Positions 17,005 to 26,614 of a stretch of 64,000 nt of DNA are shown here, in pieces. Each line of letters starts with the position of its first letter. Within the stretch, counting starts at the first letter, position 1. The stretch covers positions 58,874 to 122,873 of the forward strand of contig NZ_VTEH01000010.1 in assembly GCF_008180615.1 (NCBI RefSeq), read 5' to 3'. Position numbers and translations under genes: made by a program. Source of the DNA: Rossellomorea vietnamensis (GTDB lineage: Bacteria; Bacillota; Bacilli; Bacillales; Bacillaceae_B). The notes under the pieces are model-generated. The model saw nothing but the letters and a program-made list of their open reading frames with translations. It did not search any database and was not told where the DNA came from.

Positions 17005-17688
17005 ATGAACACTAACTCACAGAAAAGTATTATTGAAAAGCTGAATTTACATAAGTTTTCTTCAAGGGCGGTCCTTAACATTCCCGCAAACCTTCATGAT
17101 TTCAAGGACCTGGCCTTTGACAGTACCATCGAAGACAAAAAATATGATCTTGTGTTTCTCTTCATTTTCTCCCTGCAGGATTTCAGAGAGCATTTGAAGG
17201 CGGCTGTTGATCAAAAGTTGATTAAGGATAATGGCTACCTTTACTTCGCTTACCCGAAGAAAAATAATCCTGAGTATGATCAATACATAGAGCGGGACAG
17301 CATTTATAATGAAGATCATTATAATGAAGAAGGATTTGTCCACAACAGCAATCTAAAGTTTTCGCGGATGGTCAGCTTAAACGAAACATTCACTGTAGTC
17401 GGGATGAAAGCACAGCCAGAGAAGAAGAAAGCTCCTGTCAAAAGCAGCAGCCAGTGTGTGGATGATTATATCGAAAATATCGAGGAGTTAAGGAGCTCCT
17501 TGGCGGTCAGCCCAGAGGTCCTTACCATCTATGATGGACTGACATTTGGGTATCAAAAGGATTGGGCACGCTATGTCTATAGCGCCAAGAGAAAAGAGAC
17601 AAGGGAAAAGCGCTTGAAACAGATGGAAGAGGTATTGGCAGCGGGGTATAAATCAATGGACTTATATAGGAGAGACCAGAAGAAATAA
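17005..17688 (+). CDS. YdeI/OmpD-associated family protein
   Basis: A 227-aa cytoplasmic protein in two parts. Residues 1-135 form a DUF3052-like alpha/beta domain (YDLVFLFIFSLQDF and DNGYLYFAYPKK). Residues 155-225 form the YdeI/OmpD-associated C-terminal helical domain (FGYQKDWARYVYSAKRKETR, LAAGYKSMDLYRR). The function is unknown. ATG 17005 follows AAGAAAGGAGTG. It lies 19 bases after the histidine kinase, so the pair may be cotranscribed, although no functional link is known. Confidence 0.85.
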   Translation: MNTNSQKSIIEKLNLHKFSSRAVLNIPANLHDFKDLAFDSTIEDKKYDLVFLFIFSLQDFREHLKAAVDQKLIKDNGYLYFAYPKKNNPEYDQYIERDSIYNEDHYNEEGFVHNSNLKFSRMVSLNETFTVVGMKAQPEKKKAPVKSSSQCVDDYIENIEELRSSLAVSPEVLTIYDGLTFGYQKDWARYVYSAKRKETREKRLKQMEEVLAAGYKSMDLYRRDQKK

Positions 17689-17690
17689 CC

Positions 17691-17735
17691 ATAGAGCGGC
17701 GGGTCCAGAGGAGGATCTTCCCGCTCTATTTTTTC
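17691..17735 (+). terminator. Terminator after the YdeI-type gene
   Basis: ATAGAGCGG pairs with CCGCTCTAT and is followed by TTTTTTCTTT. Confidence 0.8.
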
Positions 17736-17784
17736 TTTCATATACCCAAATCCCAATTGCCTGCAACCCCTTAGGGTACAGAAA

Positions 17785-18162
17785 TCAGGCAAATACCTCA
17801 CTCATCAGCGCATGGGTGTTATTCTCAGTGTCTTTGAAGAAGGTCATCCAAGTCTCTGTCTGTCCCATCTTCGCAACAATGTGTGGTTCATCCGTAAAAG
17901 CCACCCCTTTTTCTTTCAACTGTTCCCAGGATGCTTTAATATCATTGACTTCAAAGTAGATGACTGAACTTGCTTGTGCAAATTCCTCTTTTTCCGGCAG
18001 TGTCAGCATAATCCTCAGCCCGCTGCACTGAAGAAAAGCCATGCTGTCCGTGTTATAAAGAAGGCTCAGGCCCAGCTTCTCTTTATAAAATTCAAGCGCT
18101 CGGTCAATGTCTTGTACAGGCACCCCGATTTGTCCAATCTTTTGTATAGTGTTTGATTTCAT
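17785..18162 (-). CDS. VOC (glyoxalase-like) family protein
   Basis: A 125-aa single-chain VOC protein with two beta-alpha-beta-beta-beta units. IGVPVQDIDRALEFYKEKLG at about residue 10 starts the first, and VIYFEVNDIKASWEQLKEKG at about residue 67 starts the second. The C-terminal MTFFKDTENNTHALMSE supplies a typical metal-ligand-like segment. The substrate cannot be inferred. The ribosome binding site GAAGGGAGC lies upstream of ATG 18162. It is monocistronic. Confidence 0.88.
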   Translation of the reverse strand: MKSNTIQKIGQIGVPVQDIDRALEFYKEKLGLSLLYNTDSMAFLQCSGLRIMLTLPEKEEFAQASSVIYFEVNDIKASWEQLKEKGVAFTDEPHIVAKMGQTETWMTFFKDTENNTHALMSEVFA

Positions 18163-18252
18163 CTTTAAATTGCTCCCTTCGAATTTAGCCTATTAAAAAA
18201 ATGATTTTACTATTCAGATAAATCCATTATACCTTATTTTCCTGTTTGTAAT

Positions 18253-18285
18253 AGAAAAGCACTGCTCCATGAAGGAACAGTGCTT
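18253..18285 (-). terminator. Terminator of the BCCT transporter gene
   Basis: On the minus strand AAGCACTGTTCC pairs with GGAGCAGTGCTT and is followed by TTCTATT. Confidence 0.75.
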
Positions 18286-18317
18286 GTATTGGATACTCTT
18301 AGATTGATTTTATTAAA

Positions 18318-19808
18318 CTATCTACGTTGAGATTTTCCCTCTTTCTGTATGTCTTTAAAGAAAGAGACGCCCATCAATATTAACACCACGGCAAACGGAA
18401 GGGCTGCAATGATCAGCATGTTCTGCAGACCTTGGGTACCGCCAAAATAGACTACCACCGCGGCAATGGTGGATTGAATCAGTCCCCAGCCGATCTTAAC
18501 AGAGTTAGCAGGGTTCAACTGTCCGTTGGTGCTCAGCATGCCAAGCACGAAAGTGGCGGAATCGGCGGAAGTGATGAAGAAGATTGCAATCACAACGATT
18601 GTCAAAATGGACATGAATGTCCCCAAAGGATACTCTGCCAGCACTCCGAATGTCGAGGTTTCCAATGTGAGATCAGAGATTACCGCTGTACCAAGCTGCT
18701 CAAGATTCAGGGCAGAAACCCCGAACACAGCGAAGAAGATGAAACAGACCAGCGATGGAAGCAGGAGTACACCAAAGAGAAATTCCTTTACCGTCCGGCC
18801 CTTTGAAATACGGGCGATGAAGATACCGACGAACGGTGCCCAGGAAATCCACCAAGCCCAGTAAAAGATGGTCCAGCCGTCAATCCAGCTCCGCTTGTCT
18901 TCACTCAAAGGAGCAAGTCTCAGGCTCATGTCAAAGAAGTCAGAAACATAGCTTCCCAGAGTATGGGTGAACATGTTGAGGATATACATGGTAGGCCCCA
19001 CAATGAACAGAGTAACCAGCAATAATATGGCAAGTCCCATATTGATATTACTCAGGTACTTTATACCTTTGCCGATCCCCGACCATGCGGACCAGATGAA
19101 CAGCACGGTTGCGACCGCAAGTACGGTCAGCTGTACGGCAAAAGTGTCCGGAAAACCGAAAAGATAGGAGAGTCCTCCAGTAATCTGGGCAGAACCGAAA
19201 CCAAGTGTGGCAGCCACCCCGATGACTGTGGCAAATACAGCCAGGACATCAATCATTTTTCCGAACGGCCCTCTCATAAGTTCTTCCCCGAAAAGCGGGG
19301 TAAGAGTGGCACTAATCAGTCCGGGAGCCCCTTTATTGAATTTAAAATAGGCCAGGATCAATCCGACTATTGCGTAGACCGCCCAGGCATGGATGCCCCA
19401 GTGAAAGAAAGAATATTTCAACGCTTCTTTTATCGCTTCATTCGATCCTTCTTCACTCATGGGGCTGCTGATAAATGCGTGCGAAATAGGCTCGGCAGTT
19501 GTCCAGAAGACAAGGCCGATTCCCATTCCGGCACTGAAGAGCATCGCAAACCAAGAAGATCTGCTGAACTCAGGCTCGTCATCCTTCTTTCCCAGTTTTA
19601 ACTTGCCAAATCGGGAAAACATCAGGAAAACACAGAAAAGAAGAATGGCGATAACAATCAGCAAATAGAACCAGCCAAAGTCACTTAAGATACGACCGGT
19701 CAATTCAGAAGAAAAATTATTCAGATGTTTAGGAGCCGCAGCCCCCCAAATAACGACTATCAACGAGATAGCCAGTGCAAACCAAAATACATGTGTCGCT
19801 TTTTTCAT
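18318..19808 (-). CDS. BCCT family transporter (betaine/carnitine/choline type)
   Basis: A 496-aa secondary transporter with 12 predicted helices of the OpuD/BetP family, which takes up compatible solutes with Na+ for osmoprotection. The family hallmarks are SAGMGIGLVFWTTAEPISHA (about residue 90) and the Trp-rich GWTIFYWAWWISWAPFVG (about residue 310), part of the substrate aromatic box. The N-terminal tail is short, so osmosensing like that of the long BetP tails is not obvious. The exact substrate is unproven. An 18-bp palindrome overlaps its ribosome binding site. Confidence 0.9.
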   Translation of the reverse strand: MKKATHVFWFALAISLIVVIWGAAAPKHLNNFSSELTGRILSDFGWFYLLIVIAILLFCVFLMFSRFGKLKLGKKDDEPEFSRSSWFAMLFSAGMGIGLVFWTTAEPISHAFISSPMSEEGSNEAIKEALKYSFFHWGIHAWAVYAIVGLILAYFKFNKGAPGLISATLTPLFGEELMRGPFGKMIDVLAVFATVIGVAATLGFGSAQITGGLSYLFGFPDTFAVQLTVLAVATVLFIWSAWSGIGKGIKYLSNINMGLAILLLVTLFIVGPTMYILNMFTHTLGSYVSDFFDMSLRLAPLSEDKRSWIDGWTIFYWAWWISWAPFVGIFIARISKGRTVKEFLFGVLLLPSLVCFIFFAVFGVSALNLEQLGTAVISDLTLETSTFGVLAEYPLGTFMSILTIVVIAIFFITSADSATFVLGMLSTNGQLNPANSVKIGWGLIQSTIAAVVVYFGGTQGLQNMLIIAALPFAVVLILMGVSFFKDIQKEGKSQRR

Positions 19809-19815
19809 ATTCCAC

Positions 19816-19833
19816 CTCTCAAATATTTGAGAG
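19816..19833. promoter_or_regulatory. Perfect palindrome overlapping the BCCT ribosome binding site
   Basis: CTCTCAAATATTTGAGAG is a perfect 18-bp palindrome ending 7 bases before the start codon. Its last bases form part of the GAGAGGTGG ribosome binding site. It could be a repressor operator or a leader hairpin that occludes translation. Confidence 0.5.
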
Positions 19834-19884
19834 TATCCAACTCTTTAATGATAACATAATTTAACTATCGATGCTCTTCAACTA

Positions 19885-20232
19885 AAAAGCGGAAAGGCCC
19901 CGCTCAGCGGCGTACGGACTGTACCAGCCCCGCATTGAGATAAAGGAATCACGAAGAGCGACAGCGATTCGATGATGACTTATCGCAAAGGAGGGGATGG
20001 GCAGTACGCTAGCCGCTGGGGCCTTGTAGCTGGATTGCATATAAAGCGGAAGCGCCTTGATCAGGCCCGACAGGCAAATGTTCCCCGGAGAAAAAAAGGC
20101 GGTCTTTCCTTTTATTCTCCGGGGGTTATTTGACCCCGAGGGGCTAGGCGCTGAAGCTGGATTGCATAAAAAGCGGAAGTGCCTTGATCAGGCCCGACAG
20201 GCAAATGTTCCCCGGAGAAAAAAAGGCACCGA
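19885..20232. repeat. Cluster of dispersed GC-rich repeats
   Basis: Three units lie side by side: one like 5470-5610 (GGAAAGGCCCCGCTCAGCGG, GGGGCCTTG.AGCTGGATT); a full CGGAAGCGCCTTGATCAGG..GGGGCTAGGCGCTGAAGC unit (20046-20160); and a truncated copy of the same unit (20168-20228). The 1-kb gap between the BCCT and HAD genes holds only repeats and one orphan terminator. Confidence 0.8.
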
Positions 20233-20250
20233 GAAAGTCCAACAATAAGT

Positions 20251-20295
20251 AAAAAGGCAGAATCGCTCACTTCAGAGAGTGATTCTGCCTTTTTC
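20251..20295. terminator. Orphan strong hairpin, terminator-like
   Basis: AAAAAGGCAGAATCGCTC pairs with GAGTGATTCTGCCTTTTT, an 18-bp stem with one mismatch and T runs on both strands. No gene lies adjacent on either side. Confidence 0.6.
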
Positions 20296-20408
20296 ACTTC
20301 CTAAAAAGAGTTTTGATTTCAGTAGGTGTGCGGCTCCGCTGGGATGGCGCACGCCAGAGTGGCCTTTATAGCGGAAGCCGTCTGCTCCTTAATTAAGTAT
20401 CCAGCGTG

Positions 20409-20602
20409 AAAATAAGGGGAGATTTTCCCGCTAATTGCAAATTTCAGCTCATTACTTGAGTAAATAGAGGGAGTTTTTCCCCTTATATGAAAAAAAGCAC
20501 CTATTTTCTCGTGGTTTAATTCAAATAAGGGGAATTTTTCCCGCTATTTTAGCTATTTTCAGTGCTTTCTTAGTAAATAAGGGGAATTTTTCCCTCTATT
20601 TA
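20409..20602. repeat. Array of four AAATAAGGGGAA-type inverted repeats, 52-bp period
   Basis: Imperfect palindromes (AAATAAGGGGAA with TTCCCGCTATTT) have anchors at 20411, 20463, 20524 and 20576: spacing 52, 61 and 52 bp. The sequence and spacing mirror the array at 1777-1966. A shortened copy of the dispersed repeat follows at 20683-20760. Confidence 0.8.
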
Positions 20603-20802
20603 TATTGAAATGCATTGAACCTTGCTGATAAGTGCCTCTGATCACTGTTCCTTTCTAAATTTCAGTAGATTTTCAGTGTCCTCGAGAAACAAGGCGGTCT
20701 TCCCTTTTATTCACTTTGGGTTATTTGACCCAGAGGGGCTAGGCGCTGAAGCTGGATTCAGAAACCCTGCCTGATTTCCATTCTAGATATCTTTTACTTT
20801 TT

Positions 20803-20835
20803 TAAAAAACTCCCCTGCTTAAAAACAGAGGAGTC
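20803..20835 (-). terminator. Terminator of the HAD hydrolase gene
   Basis: On the minus strand ACTCCTCTG pairs with CAGGGGAGT and is followed by TTTTTT. Confidence 0.8.
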
Positions 20836-20847
20836 TGAAGCTATTCG

Positions 20848-21630
20848 CTAATTAAGGTTGTTCAGCACTTCGAGTGTACCCCTGGCAAAGTTTCCGTCAG
20901 CACTTTTAATGGAAATGTGATCATCCTGGCTTTCAGGAGGCTCACCGTCTCCTACCCAAAAGAAGGTGACATCTTCGGCTCCGCATTGGCGTGCCGTTTC
21001 GGCCATAATGAAATCTCCGTGGCTGTCCCCAAAGACATAGACGGATTTCCCTTCTGCAGAAGCTTGGCCGAAAACCCACTCGGCCCCGATCTTCTTGGAA
21101 AGATCCTTCGGCACCACATCGACGCCGTAGGTAGAGACAACAACCTTTTTATCGTGCTTATCAGCAACTTCTTCAGCTTCCTTGGAATAGGCCTTTAACG
21201 CCTTTTGGGTTTTTTTAAGGTGTTCCTCGTCTCCCGGGTCTCCGTGGACCGACTCGACGGTTCCCATAGATTCCTTTGTATGATCCCACTCAATCAAACC
21301 AACATAATCCTGCTTTTGGCTGATTTTGAGCAGTTCCTCTTTAACCTCATCGGGCACAACGAAGTTCTTATCAAGTTCCCATTTGTCAATATCCGGCCCT
21401 TTTCCTTTAATAGCTCCGTGTTCCGCGACACAGAAAAGACCGGACCAATCTTCTTCCTGATTCAAGGAAGAGAAGATATGATCAGCCAGCCACTTCCTGG
21501 AGCGGCCGGTGATGAATGCGAGCTGTTCATTTTGCTTGTGCAGTTTCTCGATTGTATGTAATACCTCTTCGCTGGGACGTGCATGTTCATCCGTAAGGAC
21601 ACCGTCCACATCAAATATATAGAATGTCAT
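20848..21630 (-). CDS. HAD family hydrolase (Cof/HAD-IIB type)
   Basis: A 260-aa cytosolic phosphatase-like protein. HAD motif I is DVDGVLTD (D8 nucleophile, D10 acid/base), motif II is FITGRSRKW near residue 38, and motifs III/IV end in VFGDSHGDF near residue 197. A C2-type cap lies between about 85 and 185. This resembles sugar-phosphate phosphatases of the phosphomannomutase-like or Cof group; the substrate is unknown. ATG 21630 has AGGAGGC upstream. It stands alone. Confidence 0.85.
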   Translation of the reverse strand: MTFYIFDVDGVLTDEHARPSEEVLHTIEKLHKQNEQLAFITGRSRKWLADHIFSSLNQEEDWSGLFCVAEHGAIKGKGPDIDKWELDKNFVVPDEVKEELLKISQKQDYVGLIEWDHTKESMGTVESVHGDPGDEEHLKKTQKALKAYSKEAEEVADKHDKKVVVSTYGVDVVPKDLSKKIGAEWVFGQASAEGKSVYVFGDSHGDFIMAETARQCGAEDVTFFWVGDGEPPESQDDHISIKSADGNFARGTLEVLNNLN

Positions 21631-21734
21631 AATAGCCTCCTTTTATAGAGATATATATACCCTTTATAAGTGAAAAATAAAATGGATTTAATGCAAAGGC
21701 CCCTGTTTTTTAAAATGATGGCCCCCGGGAAGTC

Positions 21735-21802
21735 AGCAGGGTACATCAAAATCAAAAAAACCAAAGATGATGTCCCTCGCAGCAAAAGCAAGGGACATCA
21801 TC
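21735..21802. repeat. Single hairpin unit related to the 32-kb array
   Basis: GGTACATCAAAATC and AAAGATGATGTCCCTCGC resemble units of the 52-bp array at 32000-32830. Here they are followed by a perfect 12-bp stem, GATGATGTCCCT with AGGGACATCATC. Otherwise the gap 21631-21928 is empty. Confidence 0.65.
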
Positions 21803-21928
21803 AGTGTAACAATATCTAATTAAGCCTTTCGTACAGAAACGAAGGAAGTATCTCAAACTGAAAAAGCTCAGAAACCGCTGCTCACCAATGCTGGCAGACA
21901 ATCACTCAGCCTTTTTACAAACCACTGC

Positions 21929-22636
21929 TTACCATTCCTTCGGCTCGTAATCCAGGTCGCTGAACAACTGCTTTTTCTCTTTTTTGGAAAGGTCACGCCA
22001 CTGGCCTACAGGGAGGTTTCCTAAGTGAATATTCATGATCCGTACCCTTTGGAGCCGCAGGACATCATAACCTAAAGCTTCACACATACGTCGGATCTGC
22101 CTGTTAAGCCCTTGTGTCAGGGTGATTTTAAAATCAAACTTGGAAAGCTGTTCTACTTTACAAGGAAGAGTCTTGGTCCCCAATATCTTCACGCCTTTAG
22201 ACATTTGCTGTAAAAACTCGGGAGTTATGGGCTTGTCGACCGAAACGTTATATTCTTTTTCATGCTCATTTTCCGCACGGAGAATTTCGTTGACGATATC
22301 TCCGTCGTTTGTCAGCAGTATCAATCCATCCGAGTCTTTATCAAGACGTCCGATATTAAAAATTCTTAATGGATGATTAACGAGGTCGACGATGTTGCCT
22401 TTCACATTTTTTTCGGTGGTACTTGTAATTCCGATCGGTTTATTGAGTGCAATATAGACATTGTTCCGGGCAACGCGCAGCTGCTGGCCGCTTACCCTGA
22501 TATCGTCACCTGGTTCAACCTGATCGCCGATTTTGGCTTTTTTACCGTTGATGGTGACTCTGCCTTCTTCAATCAGTCTGTCAGCTCCCCGCCGCGATGC
22601 TTTGCCGGCTTCACTGATAAATTTATTTATACGCAA
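21929..22636 (-). CDS. rluF: 23S rRNA pseudouridine synthase RluF-like
   Basis: A 235-aa RsuA/RluB/E/F-family enzyme that isomerises uridine in 23S rRNA. An N-terminal S4 RNA-binding domain (residues 1-60, [20 protein letters not shown]) is followed by the catalytic domain, with the nucleophilic Asp in [16 protein letters not shown] and the C-terminal [17 protein letters not shown] motif characteristic of RluF. TTG 22636 is 10 bases after AAGGTG; an upstream GTG (22645) almost touches that site. The assignment to RluF rather than RluB rests on motif likeness. Confidence 0.88.
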   Translation of the reverse strand: MRINKFISEAGKASRRGADRLIEEGRVTINGKKAKIGDQVEPGDDIRVSGQQLRVARNNVYIALNKPIGITSTTEKNVKGNIVDLVNHPLRIFNIGRLDKDSDGLILLTNDGDIVNEILRAENEHEKEYNVSVDKPITPEFLQQMSKGVKILGTKTLPCKVEQLSKFDFKITLTQGLNRQIRRMCEALGYDVLRLQRVRIMNIHLGNLPVGQWRDLSKKEKKQLFSDLDYEPKEW

Positions 22637-22739
22637 TTCGAACACACACCTTCATCTGGGTCATTGTAGCTTAAGAATACCCAATTACAGCGTCGTTTTC
22701 AAGAAACGCCTCATGCAGCACCTAGTAAGAACCCCTAGT

Positions 22740-22769
22740 AAAAAAACTCCCTTCCAGATGGAAGAGAGC
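22740..22769 (-). terminator. Terminator of lctP
   Basis: On the minus strand CTCTCTTCCA pairs with TGGAAGGGAG and is followed by a run of seven T. Confidence 0.85.
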
Positions 22770-22778
22770 CTGAGTGCG

Positions 22779-24419
22779 TTACATTAAAAGCAGAAACCCA
22801 ATGATACCGGCAAGCAAAGCATAGAAGAGCATGGGAATCAGTGTCATCCGGATGATGGTTCCCTCCTTGCCGCCGAGGTTCACAACAGAAGCAGCCGCAA
22901 CGACATTGAGGACGCAGATCATATTGCCGGAGTTCGCTCCAAGTACTTGCAGGGCAAGCACCACTTCTGTATTAGCGCCGATACTATCTGCAACACTAAA
23001 CTGGAACAAGGAGAACATCATGTTACTGAAGGTGGCGCTTCCTGAGATGAAAGATCCGAGTGCCCCTATGATGGGTGCAGCCAGCGGCCAGTTGCCGCCG
23101 ATGACTTCGGAAACCATTGCTGCCAGTTCCATTGGCATGCTGCCCAAGTCAGCCAGGTTCCCCCCGGAATTGATGAAGATCCTGACCATCGGCACAGCGG
23201 TTCCAAGGGCAATGATGCTTCCCCCCATAGTTTTAGCAGACTGACTGAATGTTTTTCTAACAAGCGAACCATTCATTTTATGAAGGAGAATGGTCAGAAC
23301 CACGACGAGGATAAAAATTGATCCCGGGAGGTACAAGGGTTCAAAGAAGGTACTGATTTCTGTGCCGAGAATGGACGCCCAACCAAATTTCACTTCCCTG
23401 AGCCATCCCTTTAGAGGAAGTATATCAAGTCGTGTTAAGACTAGGAATACCGCAACCAGCAGATAGGGAAGCCATGCGAGCCATAGCGGCATTGTTTTGT
23501 TTCCGGTAACGGGCTGAGCGATTACCGATGGTGTCTCAGAGAAGTCCCAAGGTTTGTCAGGCAGCAGGAATCCTCTTTTAGCAGCAGGCACTACAATCGC
23601 CAGTCCAACCAGCCCCCCTATGATAGAAGGAAACTCCGGGCCAAGAAGAGTCGCTACGAGAAAGGCAGGGATGGTGAAACTCAAACCGGCAAAAATAGCA
23701 AACGGGAATAATTCTAACCCTTCTTTCCAAGACCGGTTTTCACCGAAGAATCTGGTCAGCATCACTACTAGAATCAAAGGGATGAACGTACCTATGAATA
23801 GATCAATGAATACTGCGGTGCTGGCCACTTCCTGCAGAAACTGGTTGATGGACATACTTCCCAGACTATTCTCTACAATTTGAGCCAATGATGCACCCTC
23901 GTTAAGTCCCTGTTTGACCCCTACGATCATGGGGGTTCCTACAGCTCCGAATGAAACGGCTGAACTATCTGCTATCAAAGCGAGGGAAACGGCTGCCAAA
24001 GGAGGAAATCCCAATGCCACAAGTAATGGGGCCCCTATCGCAGCAGGTGTCCCGAAGCCTGCTGCGCCTTCAATGAAAGACCCGAAAAGCCAGGCAATGA
24101 TGATGAGCTGGACACGCCTGTCCGCCGAGATCTGTGTAAAACCGTTACGGATGGAGTCGAGGGCACCGCTGTTGGTAAGAGTGTTCAGCAGTAATATTGC
24201 GCCGAAAACAATCCATAAGATAGAAACAGAGATTAAGATTCCCTCAATTGCTGCAGCCGTAATCTGGACAGCAGGCACCTTCCAAATAAAGAAAGCCAAC
24301 AGTGCTGTAGCGGCAAGGCTGACCGGCATTGCCCGGGAAGCTGGCATACGCAAAATGACAAGAAATATGAATACAGCCAAAACCGGAGTCAATGCGGTAA
24401 AAAGTTCAAATATATTCAT
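22779..24419 (-). CDS. lctP: L-lactate permease
   Basis: A 546-aa LctP-family transporter with 12-14 hydrophobic helices that moves L-lactate across the membrane, probably with H+. Family blocks include [20 protein letters not shown] near residue 115 and [20 protein letters not shown] near residue 495. The length is typical. ATG 24419 has AAAGGATG upstream. No lctE or lut genes are adjacent. A perfect Rex operator 79-96 bases upstream links expression to the NADH/NAD ratio, as for B. subtilis ldh-lctP, which supports the lctP name. Confidence 0.92.
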   Translation of the reverse strand: MNIFELFTALTPVLAVFIFLVILRMPASRAMPVSLAATALLAFFIWKVPAVQITAAAIEGILISVSILWIVFGAILLLNTLTNSGALDSIRNGFTQISADRRVQLIIIAWLFGSFIEGAAGFGTPAAIGAPLLVALGFPPLAAVSLALIADSSAVSFGAVGTPMIVGVKQGLNEGASLAQIVENSLGSMSINQFLQEVASTAVFIDLFIGTFIPLILVVMLTRFFGENRSWKEGLELFPFAIFAGLSFTIPAFLVATLLGPEFPSIIGGLVGLAIVVPAAKRGFLLPDKPWDFSETPSVIAQPVTGNKTMPLWLAWLPYLLVAVFLVLTRLDILPLKGWLREVKFGWASILGTEISTFFEPLYLPGSIFILVVVLTILLHKMNGSLVRKTFSQSAKTMGGSIIALGTAVPMVRIFINSGGNLADLGSMPMELAAMVSEVIGGNWPLAAPIIGALGSFISGSATFSNMMFSLFQFSVADSIGANTEVVLALQVLGANSGNMICVLNVVAAASVVNLGGKEGTIIRMTLIPMLFYALLAGIIGFLLLM

Positions 24420-24497
24420 AGTTGTTCATCCTTTTTTTGAGGTGATTTATTATATTTCTAGTATACGATGGGGTGGTGGAAAAGTATGTGGATTATT

Positions 24498-24515
24498 TGT
24501 GAAATATTTCACAAA
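24498..24515. promoter_or_regulatory. Rex operator upstream of lctP
   Basis: TTGTGAAATATTTCACAA is a perfect palindrome and matches the Rex consensus TTGTGAAnnnnTTCACAA throughout; the symmetry extends to 24497-24516. It also satisfies the Fnr/CRP pattern TGTGA-N6-TCACA, so Fnr is the alternative. Confidence 0.8.
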
Positions 24516-24634
24516 CTATAAAATAATTTTAAAAAAACTCTTCCGGAGATGCTTACATAAAAGGAAAAATAGTGATTTCGCTTCCTTTTTAAGTTGGTGC
24601 TGCATCCCTTTTTGCCGAGCTTATGTTAAAAACT

Positions 24635-24662
24635 AAAAGCCCCAGTCAAAAAGACTGAGGCT
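24635..24662 (-). terminator. Terminator of the BceAB-type operon
   Basis: On the minus strand AGCCTCAGTC pairs with GACTGGGGCT and is followed by TTTAG. Confidence 0.75.
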
Positions 24663-24667
24663 GCAGT

Positions 24668-26614
24668 TTATAAGGATTCTTTGATTACTTTTTTATAATA
24701 CAAAACAGACAGGATCCCAAATATCGAATAGAGGGCTGTGTAGAGACCCATCACAAGGAGCATGGGTGTCCATAATTCCGTTCCGAATAAGAACCAGCCG
24801 GACTTGATGGCAAAATAGCTGTGAAGCAGTCCTGTAACAAGGGGGATACCGAAATTGTACACCTGCTTCAGCTGGATCCCCTTCAGGAGGTCGCCTTGAG
24901 TGTAGCCGAGTTTTCTCAGAATCGTATAGTGCTGGCGCTCACTTTCACTCTCATCCATTTGCTTGAAGTAAAGGATGCATCCGGATGTGATCAGGAAAGT
25001 CAGTCCCAAAAAGCCGACAATGAACATTACGACGCCCATAGTTTGCTTTTGTGAGGTGCTCATCGCCAATTGTGAGTCAGTTCCGTCCTTTTCAGCCAAT
25101 CCTGACTCGGTGAAAAGTTCGTTTGCTTTTTCCACCTGTGATTTCTTGCTAATTTCAACTCCAATATATAGAGAGGAAGGCATTTGAATCTCAGGGTCAA
25201 GATCGTTTTTTAGCTTATTGAATGTGGATTCATTTACCACAGCTACAGGAATACCGCCGGAAGAGAAATACCAGGAGATATAGTACTCTTTTTGTATGCC
25301 CAAATATGTTTGGGGAATCTCAATAGTATTGCCTTGTATCGTTACGCTTCCTGAATCTTTTAAAGAGAGAAAGGTCTGAATTGTGTCATTATATCCTGTG
25401 AATAAAATCTCATTTTCTTTAAGCTCAACCCCATCAACCGATTTTTCGCTTATGACAGGGAACAACATTTCTTCCGGATTCATATTCATTTCAGCCATTT
25501 TGGACTCCATAATATCTGATAGGTCCAGTTTGGCTTGAAGGACCTCAATCGTTTCCTCGTTGAAAGGGATTCCGTTCTCTTTCAAGATATCTTTGAATTG
25601 CTGGGCATCCTCTGCCATGGCAAATGTAAAGTCTTCCGGCACACTGTTTTTAGCTGATTTTTCTGCTGAATAATACGAGATATAACTCAGTGAAAGAAGA
25701 CTGATGGCGAGCGCAGATACAGTGGTGATGATTGTCAGAAGAAGAGCGTTTGACTTCATCCGGAACATGATGGATGAAAGGGACAGCACCTCATAGATGT
25801 TCAAATAACCGTTTTTTCTGTTTCTGATCAGGTTGGCTATGAACCGGACGGATCCTTTATAAAAGAAGTACGTTCCAATGATCACACTGGCCAGAATGAA
25901 GGCCATCGCAAAGAATAATTCATTGATTGTCGTGAAATCTCCGCCGAATAACTTGGAGGAAGTATAGTAGCCTGAAAGAATCAACAGCAGACCGAGAACA
26001 CCCATGAGCACTTCCCATACGGAGATTTTCTTTACCCGCTCTTCTGTCGAGGAGGTCACTCTAAATAACGAAAGAATGCTCTGCCTCTTGATGAAGATAT
26101 AGTTCATGAGCATGATCAGCAGATAGATCCCCGCAAACACGATCAAGGTCTGGATCAGCGCCCGTTCCGAAAAGTGAAGGGTGGCGATGGCATCGACTCC
26201 GGTCACTTTGAACAAAATCATGATGATCAGCTTTGAAAAAGAAAAGCCGATGAAGACGCCCGCAATGATGGAGCCGAAATAAAGGATAAAATTTTCAGCG
26301 CTGAGGAGGCGGAAAATCCGGCCCTTTGTCATCCCGATCAGTTGGAAAAGGCCGATCTCTTTGCTGCGCCTTTTGATAAAGATGTTATTGGCATAAAGAA
26401 GAAAAATTGAAACGATGGCCACAAGTAAAATCGATGCTGTCCTGACTGCTGCTGCGCCTTTTATCGTTCCTTTTGTTTCATCCATCGAAGGATCGAACTG
26501 CAATGTGACAAATGCAAAGTATAAGGCCACACTGAAAATCAAGGCGAAAACGTATAGATAATAGTTCTTAAGGTTTTTCTTCAGGTTGCGGAAGATAAGA
26601 TCATTCATGCTCAT
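24668..26614 (-). CDS. BceB-type ABC transporter permease
   Basis: A 648-aa permease of the peptide-antibiotic detoxification family, with ten transmembrane helices and one large extracellular domain (about residues 320-525) between helices 7 and 8, the hallmark of BceB-like sensors. Two FtsX-type regions flank it. It partners the ATPase encoded just upstream and usually forms a sensory complex with the BceS-like kinase next door, removing or unmasking cell-wall-targeting peptides such as bacitracin. ATG 26614 follows AGGCGGTG; the gene overlaps the ATPase stop by 14 bases. The ligand specificity is unknown. Confidence 0.92.
   Translation of the reverse strand: MSMNDLIFRNLKKNLKNYYLYVFALIFSVALYFAFVTLQFDPSMDETKGTIKGAAAVRTASILLVAIVSIFLLYANNIFIKRRSKEIGLFQLIGMTKGRIFRLLSAENFILYFGSIIAGVFIGFSFSKLIIMILFKVTGVDAIATLHFSERALIQTLIVFAGIYLLIMLMNYIFIKRQSILSLFRVTSSTEERVKKISVWEVLMGVLGLLLILSGYYTSSKLFGGDFTTINELFFAMAFILASVIIGTYFFYKGSVRFIANLIRNRKNGYLNIYEVLSLSSIMFRMKSNALLLTIITTVSALAISLLSLSYISYYSAEKSAKNSVPEDFTFAMAEDAQQFKDILKENGIPFNEETIEVLQAKLDLSDIMESKMAEMNMNPEEMLFPVISEKSVDGVELKENEILFTGYNDTIQTFLSLKDSGSVTIQGNTIEIPQTYLGIQKEYYISWYFSSGGIPVAVVNESTFNKLKNDLDPEIQMPSSLYIGVEISKKSQVEKANELFTESGLAEKDGTDSQLAMSTSQKQTMGVVMFIVGFLGLTFLITSGCILYFKQMDESESERQHYTILRKLGYTQGDLLKGIQLKQVYNFGIPLVTGLLHSYFAIKSGWFLFGTELWTPMLLVMGLYTALYSIFGILSVLYYKKVIKESL

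Noticed and set aside
20057..20248. 63-residue open frame with a plausible start
   Set aside because: It lies wholly in the dispersed GC-rich repeats, and the same frame recurs at other copies.
23914..24636. 240-residue plus-strand open frame
   Set aside because: It is antisense to lctP for most of its length and also covers the Rex operator.
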